From Acridotheres tristis (Eukaryota > Chordata > Aves > Passeriformes > Sturnidae): a DNA stretch of 64,000 bases. The notes beneath the pieces were generated by a model. It did not search any database. It saw only the letters and a program-made list of their open reading frames with translations, and was not told where the DNA came from. Below are positions 36,806 to 49,400 of this stretch, piece by piece (within the stretch, counting starts at the first letter, position 1; the number at the start of each line of letters is the position of its first letter). The stretch lies in the NCBI GenBank assembly GCA_037013685.1, contig CM072908.1:5841001-5905000 (forward strand), written 5' to 3'. The position numbers and the translations under genes were made by a program.

Positions 36806-39800
36806 ATCTTTAATGGGATTTTGACCCCACAAAACTAGCCCACCTTCCCAGTCCAAGACAATAATGCCAAGACAGGCTGGTGTCTTCTGGAGCTTGGGAA
36901 AAGCAGAGAAGCCAAAAATTCTACTCTTTCAAAGGCATGAATCTAACTCCAGAGTGGTCTTCCGAGTTTGGTGTCCACATCTGACCCTCCAGGGACCTTG
37001 CTGGGACAAAATCTGTCTCTCCAAGCCCTGCAGAAGGGTGAGCTGCTGCACGAGGCTCTGTGCTCAAGGCTCTCATCTCCCCAAGGGGTTCAGCCATCAC
37101 CATCTGCAAAGGCTGGAGCACAGGCTGGAGAGACAAAAGGTGGGGGTGGGATCCTCTCGGGCAGAGGGAGGTGTGGCTCACAGCACAGGTGAGTTTGCTG
37201 GTCACTTGTACCTGCAGTGTTTATTCTCCTGACCTCCTTCTCTGGCTCCTGGGGTCCATGAGAGGAGTTCCTTGGCTCCAGCCAGAAGAAGAAATCTTCC
37301 AGCAGCTTTCTCACAGCTACTGGAAGTAGCAAGTTGTGGTAAAAACGAAGGTGTCAAGGCCTTATTTTTGACACTGGCTGGTTCTGAAGCATTTGATTTC
37401 TCTGGTAGTGTTCAGCTGACTGAGGCTGAGGAAGCTAATTATGGGAGTGTGGCTCAGAAACCCGAGGCATGTGGGAACACCATGGGAAAAAATGAAACAT
37501 ATAAAAGACATGCTTTAATCAAAGAGGACTGGAAGAAAGGGAAATCTCAGAAGAGCTGGTGACTGATGTGTGGCTGGAGAACAGGCAACTGAGAGGGAGG
37601 CAGAGGCAGTGAGCAAGGTCTGGCTGCAGAACTAACGCTGGGCACAGCAATTAGAATTTGCCAGGCAGAAGTCACCCTGTCCAGAGCGACACCTTTGAAG
37701 GGTGAGCAGTGTGGAACCTTCATAAACCCCTGAAAATACGTGACACCACCAGAGTGACCTGTGGCAGGGATGAGAGCAGATCTGAGAGCAGGGGTGAAGC
37801 AAGCACAGCTCCCGAATGCTGCATGGACTCTGATAAGCTGAAAGCAAAGCACCCACACTTGGGACAGGCAGCAAATGCAAGAGCCTGAAAGCACCAGCAG
37901 ATGCACAGGGAGGATAAAGATGAAACTGCCCATGCTATTAGCTCAGATGAGTTCTTCAAAGCAGGGAGGGAAAGAGCTGCTGCAGAAGGCAAATGGACTC
38001 TAAATATCCAGGTCAAGGCAACTTGCTTTACCTTGAATACAGATATTTGAGAGCAAAACAGAAAGTATCTCTACAAAAAGAGCTGCCTCTGAGAGGGGTG
38101 AAGAGACTTGTCTGTGCTATGTGTGAGCATCACCTGAGTGTGCCACTGGCCAGATAAGAACCTATTTCTGCTAACATCAGCACCTGAGTGCTGTAACTGG
38201 AGGACCAAAGGAATGAAAGGTGTTAGGGAATGTGCTCCTGCATAGCCAGATGACAGAAACACAGGGCATGGAGCCTGCTGCAAAGCTTTCAGTGGCTAGA
38301 TTGGGATAAGAGACCCTCAGGGCACGACACAGTCAGAAGTGGAACTTACAGCAGAGCTGCCTTCAAAGGGAGCCTAAATTAGGGCACCTCAAGAGCCTGG
38401 ACACAGAGCTGGGAAGGAGAATTACTGTGCTGAGAAGTATTTTCAGTGAGAACTTAGAAAGAAGGTATGGCCCTAGGGGTGCTGCCTTGGGCTGAGGTGC
38501 CTGAGCTGAGACAGTCTTGACTTGCAGGCAGAGCAAAGCCTTGGGTGGCTCTTGGCAGTGCCTGGTGCCCCGTGGGACCTCACACAGCACAGCAGGGTCT
38601 GTGCCAGGGCTGCTGGCAGTGGGTGAGGAGCTTTGCTGCAGTGTCCTCGGGATGGGGGACTGGGGAGGGAAACAGCCATGGGGATGCTGGAGTGACTAAA
38701 TCAACCCTGCTTGGAGCTCTGTTTACTTTGCCTTATGGAGATCCAAAGATAGAATGGGAAAAAATGTATGTATTTAAAAATTAGAGACAGCTTGCTGTCA
38801 GTCAGAGCAAGAGGAAGATGATTGGGGAGTGTCTGTCCTGCCTATTCTGGGCATTCATCTCAGGCCTTGTAATATCTGGAGTTTGATGACATTCTCATCT
38901 GAAGCCACTTGACTTCGATTTAGCCCAAATTCCCCAAACCAGAGGAGAAATAAGCTTCCCCCATGCTGCAGGCTAGGAAAATCTCAGGATGTTTGAAAAC
39001 ATGGCATGGGGAGAAGTGTCACCCCTTGCTCCTGCCTTGGCTGCTGATGCCACTGTCCTCAGCTGAGCAGGCAGCAGCACAACACACTTTGGTCAAGCCC
39101 CTGAAGCCTCTCCAGGGGCAAAGCTGGGATCTAATCCTGGAGCTGTGATCTGAGCAGCAGCACGGGGGCAGGTTTAGCATGAGGAGGCTGTGGGGTGGCA
39201 GCTGGAGATGGCAGATGCTGCCAGCCTTGGCTTCTCAGGGGCTGCTCCAAAGCTCCTGGCTCCTCTGAGCAGCTGGGACTGCCTGCACTGACCTTTGGGA
39301 GCAGCAGGCAGCCTCCTGCTGGCCTGAGAGGAAGGTTCCAGAAGAGATGTGTGCTTCTCCTCTGTGACAGTGTGGTCACACATGAGGAAGCAAAGCCTCA
39401 GCTCCAGGACAAAGGCTGGGCTTTGTCTACACCTGAGTCCCAGACCTGTGTGAAATCCATGTGTCCTCCCTGACCCTTTCTCACTTTCTGTTAAAACATA
39501 GGTTATATTCTGGAAAATTTCCAAGTGAATTTGTTAATTATTTCCTGAGACAGTATTAAGTGAATACACTTTCTTTATGAAATTTCAGTTTCTTTTATCG
39601 TCTTCTTCTGACCCTTGAACTGATGAAGGGCTTTTCACCGACCCCTCATAGCCCACAGGGAGTTAAATCTCAGTGACATGAGGGGTGGATGTTTGAAGAA
39701 ATTAGGCTGCCATTCTGAAAGGTTACCCAAGGTAACCTGGTTATTTATAACTTTCTGCAATAGCCTGGGCTGGGTGCATAGCTCCAGTTCTTCCTAAATA

Positions 39801-40904
39801 TTCCTGCATCCAACATCCCACATGAAGAAATGCTGCTGGACAGGAGGCTGGCTCCACACTGTGTACACTGAGACATATGCTGGGTAATAAATAGGCCCAG
39901 CTGGTGGCATGGCCCATGCTCCAGCTGAACTTTGTCATTGGACAGAGCAAATATTAAAACTGAAGCTATAGCTGGGGATCCCAGGATGTGTAACCAAAAC
40001 AGAGGAGAAAATATCCTTTACCATTGCCAGCCCCACCTTTGCATGCTGATGGCCTCTTCCCAAATTCCCTAAAGTGGCACACAGCACAGACAGAGCTCTG
40101 GGAAAGCATAGCCCAGGTAAGTAGGAGCTGGGTAGCACTGAGTGGGAGCAGCTCCTGCCTGACCAGAACCTCCCTCTGCACAGGGAAACCCTGCCTGGGC
40201 TCTGAAGTGCCTGTGGGTGTTCCCATATGTTTTGCTATTGTTCCCCCATTACTCATCCCATTTTAAATGCAGCTTTGTTTGGTTATTTTTATAGCATCCA
40301 AATTATTTTTGGACAGCATCTCATTGTCAGCTTTCAAAGGGATTATGTCTGGGTCTGCCCAGCTCTGTAATTAAGTCTCTTTGAGATTTCCACTTCCAGC
40401 AGAAACAATGTGCTTGAAGTGAAGCTGACAGTTTCAACAGCATCAGAGCATTCACTTGGCTGTGCAAGGATTGCCTGAGATGGGGCTGGAGGTATTTTCT
40501 GCCTGTCTTGTGTCTTTGGCCCTTAGCACCAGTGATTTGGGGCCAAACAGAGACCTTTAGCTCGGGATGGCAGAGACTGGGAATGGCAAAGAATGGTGAC
40601 TCTTGCTGTAATGTACCTCCAAGGCAAGGCTGCAGCACTCTGGAGGTGGCTGGTGTGGTTGTCCTGCTTTCCTTTCCATCTCATGACAGTGTCTGAAGAC
40701 AGGCTTGATTATTTTGGGCGAGAAACCACAAGAAGAAACAACCATGGAAGTGCCCTGTTTGATCCTGTGGAGAATTTGTATCCCACAACACAAATTTCAG
40801 GGGTTTGGGTGCCTTGGAGAGCACTTGTCTCCTTGCTGCTGGAGAAGCCTGGTGGTTCAGCTTGAGCTGGGAGCAAAGCAACCTCTGAGCACCTCAGTCT
40901 AGGG
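36806..40904. other. Unique noncoding sequence
   Basis: No gene, RNA or mobile element is recognised. Composition is unremarkable, with AT-richer DNA around 39480-39620. Confidence 0.45.
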
Positions 40905-40985
40905 GAAGGTGTCCCTGCCCATGGCAGGGGATGGAAGGAGATGAGCTTTAAGGTCCCTCCCAGCCCAAACTATTCTGGGATTCTT
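40905..40985 (+). mobile_element. Short CR1 LINE 3' terminus
   Basis: It reads GGGGAAGGTGTCCCTGCCCA, GGAGATGAGCTTTAAGGTCC and CAGCCCAAACTATTCTGGGA. Only the last ~80 bp of CR1 is kept. Confidence 0.88.
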
Positions 40986-42389
40986 TGGAAGCAGTGCCCA
41001 GCTCTGTGAACAGGGGAGGCAGTGATGGGTGGCAGGGGATGGGGATGGAGGTGCCACAGCCATCTGGCAGGCACAAAGCTGTTCATCTGTCCATGAGGGA
41101 TAAAGCCCCAGAGACAGGACAGAACAAACCATGCACAAGAAAGGAAAGAGCAAGGACAGAAGGGAGTGAAGAAAAGTGTTGAATAAATTGGGAGGAAAGA
41201 TGCACAAGCTGGGCCCAAAGACACGAGGGATGGCCCAGAGCAGGGTGATGCCAGGGTCCTGTGTGGGAGGGGTGGTGAGCTGGCTGCAGGCTCAGCTGTC
41301 CTGCAGGGACCCTGCGTTTTCCCAAAGTCTCAGCATTTCAAACCACCTGCTTAGCCAACAAAGCCATTCCCTTCGGCAATATTGGAGCTGCTGGGCTCTA
41401 GAGACTGGGGTTAAACACATGCCTGGGCTTGTGGCAGCCTCTGTTTTATTAGCTGCAGCTAATTTCTGTTTGTTTGTACCAGCCCTTCTCTAGAGAGCTC
41501 TGGGGCTGTCCCTGTGTCCCTTTCTTTTCCAAATGCATCTACACTGAATGGGGGCTGCCTGCCTTCCTCCACAAATGCTGTCTCTCACAGATGCCATGGG
41601 GGTTATTTTGAGGTGCTTTCACACCTGGAGGCCTGTGGTTCCAGCAGCAGAGCCTTTGGCCTCTCTGACCTTTCAGAGCAGAGCCAGGGGCACGCCAAGG
41701 TTACAAACTGGAAGTCAAAGAACAGATATTAAGAGCACTGAGGTGTACTTGAGGGTCTTGTGCCATTTTAGCACCTAATTCATGGCTTTTGTTTCGTGAT
41801 GTGTCTGAAGTGGTTGGACTTCACTGTGTCGAAGCTCTGCTTCTTCAGCCAGAAAAGCATCTTTGGGCTGTGGGGAGAGAATTCCAGAGGCTGTCACAGC
41901 CCTGCCTGGGTGTCAGAGCTGTTGGAGTGCTGGCTGGAGCTCCTGCAAGTGCTCAGCTGGCCATGGCAGCATTGCAGACAGGCTGGGGACCCTCTGCAGA
42001 GCACCCCAAACCTCGGCTGTGGCCCTGTGTGGCCCCAGCCCTGCGTGCTGTGGGGTCTCCCTCCAACATTCCCATAGCCATGTCCCCACTTGGGAAGCTG
42101 AGGGATGGTCTCTGGAGTCATTACAGCACTGTGTGCTCCCCAGAGTAGGGCAGAGGTGTTCCCCGGGCCTCCCTTCAGGCACAGAAAGATTTTTTTCTCC
42201 ATGCTTGGAGACGTCTGGGGGTCCCCAGGACTCAGTGCCAGACACATTTCCAGGGTGTACCCCACTCCCTCACCATCCCTCAGGTGATGCTCCCACCTTG
42301 GGCCTGGGGCTGTTGGGGTGATTTCACTTGGTTTAAACTTCTGAGAGCTCATCCCCATCTCCTCTCAGGACCAGACTGCCCTGCCAAGG
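40986..42389. other. Unique noncoding sequence
   Basis: No gene or repeat is recognised. Confidence 0.45.
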
Positions 42390-42775
42390 TGTAGCCGTGG
42401 AAAGGGGTTTTAACCCTTTAAGTTCAGCAGAGATAAGATCACAGCTACATGGTCGTCTGTCATGACAGGAAGAAAGAGCCAAGTTTATTCAGGAACACAC
42501 TTGGTTTTATAGCAGGACTGCAACTCCCAGAGTAGAGAAAAGGTGATTGGTTCAGAGAGAAGACACCCCATTGCCAGGGCCCGGGCACACACCACAACAG
42601 GGGTTCTATCTTTGTTATTAATTCCTTTTTATTTTGACCAAGATATCACCCTGGGAGAAATTCTCCCTAGCCTTGAGCTGGACCAGCTCATGGGCTGGGA
42701 ACAGAGCTGAGAAGCTCCAGCCTGGAATATTTTTCAGGCTGTAATTTTCTTACTTTCTCAATATGTGTCCCTACA
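42390..42775 (-). mobile_element. Solo LTR, type D, with perfect 6-bp target-site duplication
   Basis: A 386-bp block begins TGTAGCCGTGG and ends TCCCTACA on the + strand, flanked by CCAAGG at 42384-42389 and 42776-42781. The promoter signals read on the minus strand: TATAAAA (42505-42511 complement) then AATAAA (42484-42489 complement). So the LTR points left. A 6-bp duplication suggests an ERV2/ERVK-class insertion. Confidence 0.88.
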
Positions 42776-45700
42776 CCAAGGCACGAGCTAACGTCTCTTT
42801 TTGGGCAGCAGGAAGGGTGGTGGGACTGGGAGATACAGGGATCCACCTCACAGTCCCTGGGAGGCTCTTGCTGTGCATCCCTGTACAGCCCTGGTCCCCA
42901 ACAGCTCCAAAGCCACTGTGTGCCCCTGTTAGACAGCAGAGACTTAGTTCCACTTCAGCAAGACACAGAATAGGCAAGAAGGCAAGTGCAACCCTGGCAC
43001 TCTTGGATAAAAGGCCATTAATGCTGTTAATATCCAGCAATCAGAATTTCTTAGAGAACAGTGCTGCATCCCCTTCCCTCCTGCTCATCCCCTGCTTGTT
43101 TAATGAAAATCAGAGACAGCCCTTAAAGAGCTGCTTAGCATTTCAATACATTTAATATCCTCACTGATAAGGGAACGATGGATATTACCAAAAGACCTTT
43201 CTTAAACTCTCCCCTTCTGCAGCCGATTCTACTGGCTTGTGTTTGTCTCAATTCCAGTTCCAAACTGTCTCTTTCAATGAGGAAAAATTATGATAAGATT
43301 ATTTTTTTTAATATAAAAGATATTAATACACAGCATTTCTGATAATGACAAGGAGGAGAGGCATGCCCAGCCTCCCCAGCCTTGACCTGAATTAATTGGG
43401 TGCTGATTGCTCAGCTGGCCAGTGGTTCCCACAGTGGTGCCTCATCACCAGTGATGCCCAGGGCTGTCCCTCTTGGCTGGCACTGATGGAACAACCTGGG
43501 CACCTGCCTGTGATAGCGAGGAGGGAGCAGCACCCTTCACCTGGCCGTGCTGAAGGACTGGAGGAGATTTTCAGCCATGGCATCTCTGGCTAGATGGCTG
43601 CTCCCCCGGGTGAGAGGCAGTGATGGGAATACTGGTGAGCCCCAGGGAGGGCTGGGCAAGCAGGGAAAGCACCTGGCTGGAAAAGAGTCTTGGCATATCA
43701 GGAAAAGAACAACCCCGAGGCACTGGAGACTGAAAAAAGCCTGTCAGTCTGCCCAGGAGGCAGGGAGGAGGTGAGACGTGGTCCCTGTGATCCTCAGCCT
43801 TGCAGCAGAGCAATCTGTCCCAGCCCTGACACAGCACAAGGAATTACAGTGATTTAGCACCCGGATTGCTCCAGGTGAATTGTTACAGGGATGCAGATAG
43901 CTTGTCAGCATGTTGATGTAGCAGATTCCAGTTTAAAGGGCTGGCCCCAGGTATCCAGTGGGGCACACTGGAGCTCCCTGAGAATTCCTGCTGACAGCTC
44001 AGGCCAGGGCACCAAATGCAAGCTTTGCTGGGGGATGCCACAGCCCCTGGAAGTGTAGAGGGGGATGTCCCACCTGCATGGATCCAGCACCCTCCTCCTG
44101 TCCTGTGACTCTGGGGCTCTGCTGTAGAGCCTGGGGGGAGGGCTCAGGGTAGGGGGGAAGGCAGTGGGAACCTGACTTTATAAAGCTCCTTGGATTCAGG
44201 GCTGTTGCCTGGTCAAGACATGGATGGAGCACAGTTTAAGGCTATTTGGGTGGCGAAAGTCCCCCAGGAGTCCTGGCCCCCTCCCCATAATGATCAGTGC
44301 CTTTCTGGGAGGATTCTGTGCAGTGGTGCTACTGCTGCTGCTGGTCCTCCTCCTGCAGACACCTGGTGAGCAGGACAGGGAAGAACTCTGGGTTTGGGAG
44401 AGGGCATCCATGTCCCATCCTGCCTCCTCCTCCTGGGAAGGGGATGGACAGCAGGGATGTACAGGTGGATGAGCAGGTGTCAGGGGTTACAGAGCCCTGC
44501 AGCATGGCTCTGTCCCTGCCCTGAGCATCTCCTTCTCCCAGGGGTTGGGGCAGGGAGTCCTGGCTCTGCTGGTGTCCCAGCACAGAGTGACACGGGTGTG
44601 GAGATGCTGCCATTCCCTTGGTGACTGTGGTACCTCAGCCTGGACTCTAAGGCACATGGTCGTGCAGATGCTACAGGAGAGCAGAGGTGCCTGGATGTGC
44701 TGGGACACCAGAGACAGGGCTGCCCTCCTCAGCCCAGGCACAGATTTGCTCTTTCAGGGCTGCACTGGGCAATCCCTGGGTTCAAAGATGGATGCAAAGG
44801 GCAGCAACCACTCAGGTTTGGGCCACCAAGTTAGCAAGGAGGCTGTGGCCTCCCTGCTGAATGCAAAAAAAAGAAAAAGGGGGGGGGGGCAAACCCAGGC
44901 CTGCTTTGCTGATCTCCCTGGCTGAGCTGCACTCTCTCTGCTTTGTCTATAAATATCCTCCCCATCTCAGAGACAGCCAGGTGCAGGACCATGGCTGAGG
45001 GACGTGGCAAGAGGCTCATCAAGGAGTGGAGGCAGCAGCACTCAGCAGGAAGGGGGAGGCAGCTGGGCTCAGGCCAGAGATCACTGAATGGGAGCCTGGG
45101 GAGGGAGACAGGGATCTTGGTGTGATGCCCTCCATCCTTCTGTTTCCTGGCTTGTTTGGGGTTTCTGGGATGCCTTGTGACCATGTCTTGTGGCTGCACA
45201 TGGATCCTAGTATGGAAGGGGTCTGCATTCCCAGCCAGGAGCATCCCAGAAGTGTTTGACCCTGTACCAGCTCCAGCACCCCTGACAGTGCCCAGCTTTG
45301 ATGGACATGCATTGCTTATGCACTCAAGGCACATCCTGACCACAAAACCAAGTGTCCAGGGAAACCAGAGTGTCTGTCCCCACCCCCACAGCCCTCTGTG
45401 CCCAGTGTGTGTGCACTGTGTTGTGGTGCAGAGTTCACCCTGACCCCGCTTCCTGCTGCACCCACCGCTGCTTGCAGCCATCCCATTACACTCCATCCCC
45501 TCTCCCAGAGCTCACAGTGTACCTGAGAGGCCTCCCCTGCCCTGCAAGGGGTTTTAGGGCATGTCTGGAGAGGCTGTCTTGGCTCCTGCAAAGCTGCTTT
45601 ACAGTGTGCAACCGTGCTCAGCCAGCACAGAGGACTGTGCTCCAGTTCTCTGCCATCCTGGAGCACAGCAAAGCCAAATCCTGTGGGGACATGCAATAGC

Positions 45701-45925
45701 TGGCAGCTCTTGGCACCTCTGCAAGACCCAGAGGACCCACAGCCCTGTCACAGGTGGAGCTGGGATGGCACCAGGGGACTGGAGAGCCCATGTGGGTAGC
45801 TGGGCAGTGTTGAAGGTCTGCAGGGTTAGGGGCACGGCACTGGGAGTGGAATCACTCAGTGCTGGAAGGTCCAAGCTGGTTTCTGCCCCCCACCCCGAGC
45901 TTTTTCCAGAGTTTGGGACTGAGAT
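42776..45925. other. Noncoding sequence with one exon-like candidate
   Basis: 43130-43345 is AT-rich with several TAAT cores. 44179-44370 has a TATA box, a hydrophobic frame and a splice donor (described under findings). A G run of about 11 lies at 44880-44890. No confirmed gene is present. Confidence 0.45.
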
Positions 45926-46215
45926 CATAGAATCACAGAATTGTTTGTGTTGGAAGGGACCTTAAAGACCATCTCCTTCCACCCCATACCCAACAGACCA
46001 GGTTGTTTCAAGCCCTAGCCTGGCCTTGAACACTCTCAGGGACGGGGAAGCCACAGCTTCTCTGGGCAACCTGTGCAAGGGCCTCCCCACCCTCACAGGG
46101 AAGGATTTCTTCCCAATATCCCATCCATCCCTGCCCTGTATGAGTGTGAAGCCATTTCCCCTTATCTTGTCACTCCATCCCTTGTCCCAAGTCTCTCTCC
46201 TGGAGCCCCTTCAGG
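45926..46215 (-). mobile_element. CR1 LINE 3' end fragment
   Basis: It starts ATCATAGAATCACAGAATTG and GTGTTGGAAGGGACCTTAAA, then TTCTCTGGGCAACCTGTGCA and CTTATCTTGTCACTCCATCC, and ends near TGGAGCCCCTTCAGG. Antisense CR1 3' end with a well-preserved tail; the last CR1 before the gene. Confidence 0.93.
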
Positions 46216-47689
46216 CCCTGGAAGGGACTCCAAGGTGTCCCCAGAGCCTTCTCCAGGTGAGCACCAGAGCTGGATGTAGCTCTGCAGGGGGGTTCCACAA
46301 GAGCCAAGCAGACAGTGGTGGCAGCGTGAACAGTGTCCCTATGAATGCTTGGCTCTGCCTGGGCACTGGGGGACAGAGAGCTGAAGGATCCTTCTCTGAG
46401 CTGTGACAAGCCCTTTCAGCAAGTGGAAATGTCTGGGTCAGAGTAGCAACGTGATAGCTGGCAGAAAATTTGCTGTCCCACCAGCTGCAGGGGTGCAACT
46501 ACTGTGGCATCATCTGGGGCTTCTTGGTGGCTTGCTGTGATTTTGGAGACCATCAGTAGCAAAGGTCACTGTGTGGCTGCACCCCCATCCAACAGCGCTG
46601 CTCAGGCTCTGCCAGCTGCCTTGGGAACGTCTGGTGTGTTCCTGAGCCCCAGCTGTGCCCCTGCCTCAGCCTCTCTGCAAGCCCATCCTGTGATCCCTCT
46701 GATGACAGGATCTCTCCAGCACTGTCTCTGGACCTACGGCTTCCCAGGCAGGCAGGGGAAAAATCCCGGAGGGACCCGAGGCTCTGTGCTGTTCCCAGGT
46801 CCTGGTGATGAGTGGTGCAGACATGTCCCTGCAGGTACAGTCCTCAGCCCTGCTGAATGAGGAATTGTTGCCACTGCGTGCTGGGAGTTGGGCAGGGAGC
46901 TCCTCTCAGTCCTCCAGGCAGAAAGCTGCTGGTAGCACCGTGGGGTGTCCCAGTTTGGCGTTTAGCATCTCCAGGGAACACACAGAGTGGAATGGAGGGT
47001 GTGCAGCACCCCCTCTCCCTCCCTGTCCCCACTGAGCAAGCCTGAGATGAGCTTTTTCCAAGGGATGGCCTGACAAACAGAAAGAGGTGCCTATCCTGCC
47101 ATGTGTGCCTTGTCCCAGGGCAGTTCCTGGGGCAGGGCAGAGCTGCAGCCACAATGCACTGGCCACGAGTGCATGGAGGAGTGAATAAGTCACTGCACGT
47201 GGTGTAGAGGGGAGTCAGCATCTGTGGTAACCACGGGCAGGTATTAATGATTGTTCAGCATTTAGATGGGGAAGCAGTAGTGGCTGTAGGGGGTCTGTTG
47301 ACAGCTGTCGACTGTTTAATGCTGAGCAAGGTACTCACCTGGCTCGGCGATTCTGGTGGCTCCAAGCAGGAGGGATGCAGAGGCTGTGGGAAGGATGCTT
47401 TGTTTTTCCAAGTAGCCCCAGGCCCCTGTGACAGGACACCCTTGCCCAGTGCCCAGCCTTTCTGCCTTGGCACAGCTGCCAAACTGCTTTGGGAAGGGCT
47501 GACCCTCTGCCAGGTGACAGTGTGGCAGTGGACAGGGTGCTGTGAGCCCTGGCTGTGCTGTCCCCTGCTCCCACTGCCACAGGTCAGTCAACTGTGAGCA
47601 GAGAGTCTCTCCCAGAACGATGTGCCATGGGAAGCATCGGGATGGGGGTGTCCTATTTGTCTCCTTCAGCCATGCAAGGGGAGCAGTGA
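46216..47689. other. Unique noncoding sequence upstream of the promoter region
   Basis: No gene, RNA or repeat is recognised. GC content rises toward the CpG-rich block. Confidence 0.45.
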
Positions 47690-49400
47690 CAAGGGGTTTT
47701 CCTCTCCGTGCACACCAGGAGGGACAGCTAACCGCATCCCGTTCACACCTGACCCCGACCGAGCGCAGGGCTCCAAGTTTCCCTCCGTCCGCAGCCGCTG
47801 AGAGCAGCGGAGCGGGATGGGGGGCACAGGATGCACTGGGGACGGCCGGAGCTTCCCGAGGCTGGGGGAAAGAAGGGAGTGGGGCAGCCCGAGCCCCGAA
47901 GCTGGGTCTGGGTCCAGCAGAGCGCGAGTGGTGCGGAGAGGGGGGCTCGCTGCAGAGCCCACCCAGCCCATTGGATGCGAGCAGTGACGGGCAGGCTGCT
48001 CCCTCCCTGCTCGCCGCCCGTGTGCTGCCAGCAATGTGCGCAAAGTGCCTTTGCTTTAGCCGGCCGCTGCCGGAGCTCTGGGCTGAGGTAGCTCGCTCGC
48101 AGACGTGCTGGGACAGCCGAGGTGGCCCTGTCCTGCGGCTGGTGGCCCCCGCCGGACCATGGCATGGGCACAGGGGGATCTGACATCCTCGCTCTCCATC
48201 GTCATCAGCCTGGCTGCCTGCCTGTCGGCCGCCACCAGCGAAGGTAGGAGCCGGGTGGCCCTGGAGTGTCGGGGCAGTGTTGGGGGCACCCTTGGGATCG
48301 CTGTGGCTGTTCGGATGTGTCTACCTGGGCTTAGCTCTGCCGGGCTTTGCTTCTCCGTGCTCCCAGGGGAGCGCAGCTCCAGGCTCCCGCCTGCCTGAGT
48401 TTGCTGATCCTGGAGCTTTTGCACCAGAGGCAAAACTTCGGAGCTGGTCAGGAGAACCTGACTCTGCAGCAGTAGCAGCAGCTCTGCCTCCCTGCCCTGC
48501 CCTGCTCTGCTGCAGCATGCAGGGGTGGCTGCAGAGGGGACAGGGACACCGGCACCAGCTCAGCCCTGGCGATCCCGGCCCCGGAGCCGTGCGCGATGGC
48601 CGAGCGGCGTGGGCTGAGATGGAGCGGCTGGGTGGGCACAGCAAGGTGTGAGAGGATATGGGGAGCTGGAAAGGGCACTCAGGTGGGAAACTTCTCGTGA
48701 GAGAAAAGGCTGGAAAGTTCTGAAGTGGGAAGCAGGGATGCAGCTGAGGATCCTGTCCGGACATCTTGGTGTCAGCCACGTCAGGCCTGTTCTCTCCAGC
48801 TGGCCGCTCTGCCCTGCTGCCGGCTCCCTCATCCCTTGTCTGCATCCCTACCCCGGGATCTCGGGCCCCCCTCGGTGTCGGCAGTGCTGCTCCTGCTCCT
48901 GCCACCCACCCCTCGCCTGTCTCCTGTGTGCTGGCAGCGGCAGCGCGGCTGCTTCCCAGGGCTGCTGATCTCCATCGCCAGCCCCGCCGCTCCCCAGCGT
49001 GTCCTTGGCACCGGCAGCAGCATCCTTCCTCCCTTCTGCCGTGCTTGAGAGCCATGGCCAGCACAGCTCGGCCTCTGCAGCGAGCCCCGGGGCTGCTGTC
49101 CCTGCCCCGTGGAGGCCGTGGCATCTCTCCCTCCTCCTGCCCCTGCATCTCTGCCATCCTTCCATCACGCCGAGGCCCAAGGGCTGCCACCGCTGCGCCT
49201 CGTGCACCCTGCTGGGCTGGGTCCTTGTGCTTACTGCCTTCGTCCAACACCCACCAGCATCTTCCTCACTTCTGTTCCCAATTTCCAGCTATTTGCTGGT
49301 CCTGACCCTGTTTTCTGCCCCATGCCGACTTCCCGGCCCTCTTCCTGCTCCTTTTCCCATCTGCTTTGCTGCCCGTGCGGGGGGATGCATTGGGGTCTCG
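47690..49400 (+). promoter_or_regulatory. EPHA8: CpG-rich promoter region and presumed 5' UTR of the Eph receptor gene
   Basis: CpG dinucleotides become frequent here compared with the flanking DNA, covering the region from about 450 bp upstream of exon 1 to about 1.1 kb into intron 1. An inverted CCAAT box (CCATTGG) lies at 47968-47974, about 185 bp upstream of the ATG, and there is no TATA box. That fits a dispersed CpG-island promoter. A transcription start somewhere in 48000-48130 is an inference. Long reading frames on both strands here, including a 309-codon one on the minus strand, reflect low stop-codon frequency in GC-rich DNA rather than genes. Confidence 0.65.
48159..48243 (+). CDS. 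EPHA8: Eph receptor tyrosine kinase, coding exon 1 (signal peptide), probable EPHA8
   Basis: This exon encodes the signal peptide that directs the receptor to the secretory pathway and plasma membrane. The ATG has an ideal start context (GGACCATGG), and an in-frame TGA lies 75 nt upstream (48084-48086), so it is the first in-frame ATG. It gives 28 codons: MAWAQGD, then a hydrophobic core (LSIVISLAACLSAA), then TSE. Exon 1 ends one base into the next codon at a good donor (AAG|GTAGGA). That phase-1 end with a terminal Glu joins exon 2 to read E-VNLLDTSTI, the mature N-terminus seen in Eph receptors. The exon lies in a CpG-rich block, as expected for a neuronal receptor promoter. Signal peptides diverge fast, so identity rests on exon 2; the gene assignment within the Eph family is an inference. 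Confidence 0.85.

Noticed and set aside
48105..48158. Upstream start for the Eph reading frame at 48105
   Set aside because: That codon is GTG; the first in-frame ATG is 48159, with an ideal start context and an upstream in-frame stop.
48321..49250. 309-codon minus-strand frame over the CpG-rich block
   Set aside because: Starts at a non-ATG-favoured context, antisense to exon 1's intron, rich in Arg/Gly/Ala as expected from CpG-rich DNA.
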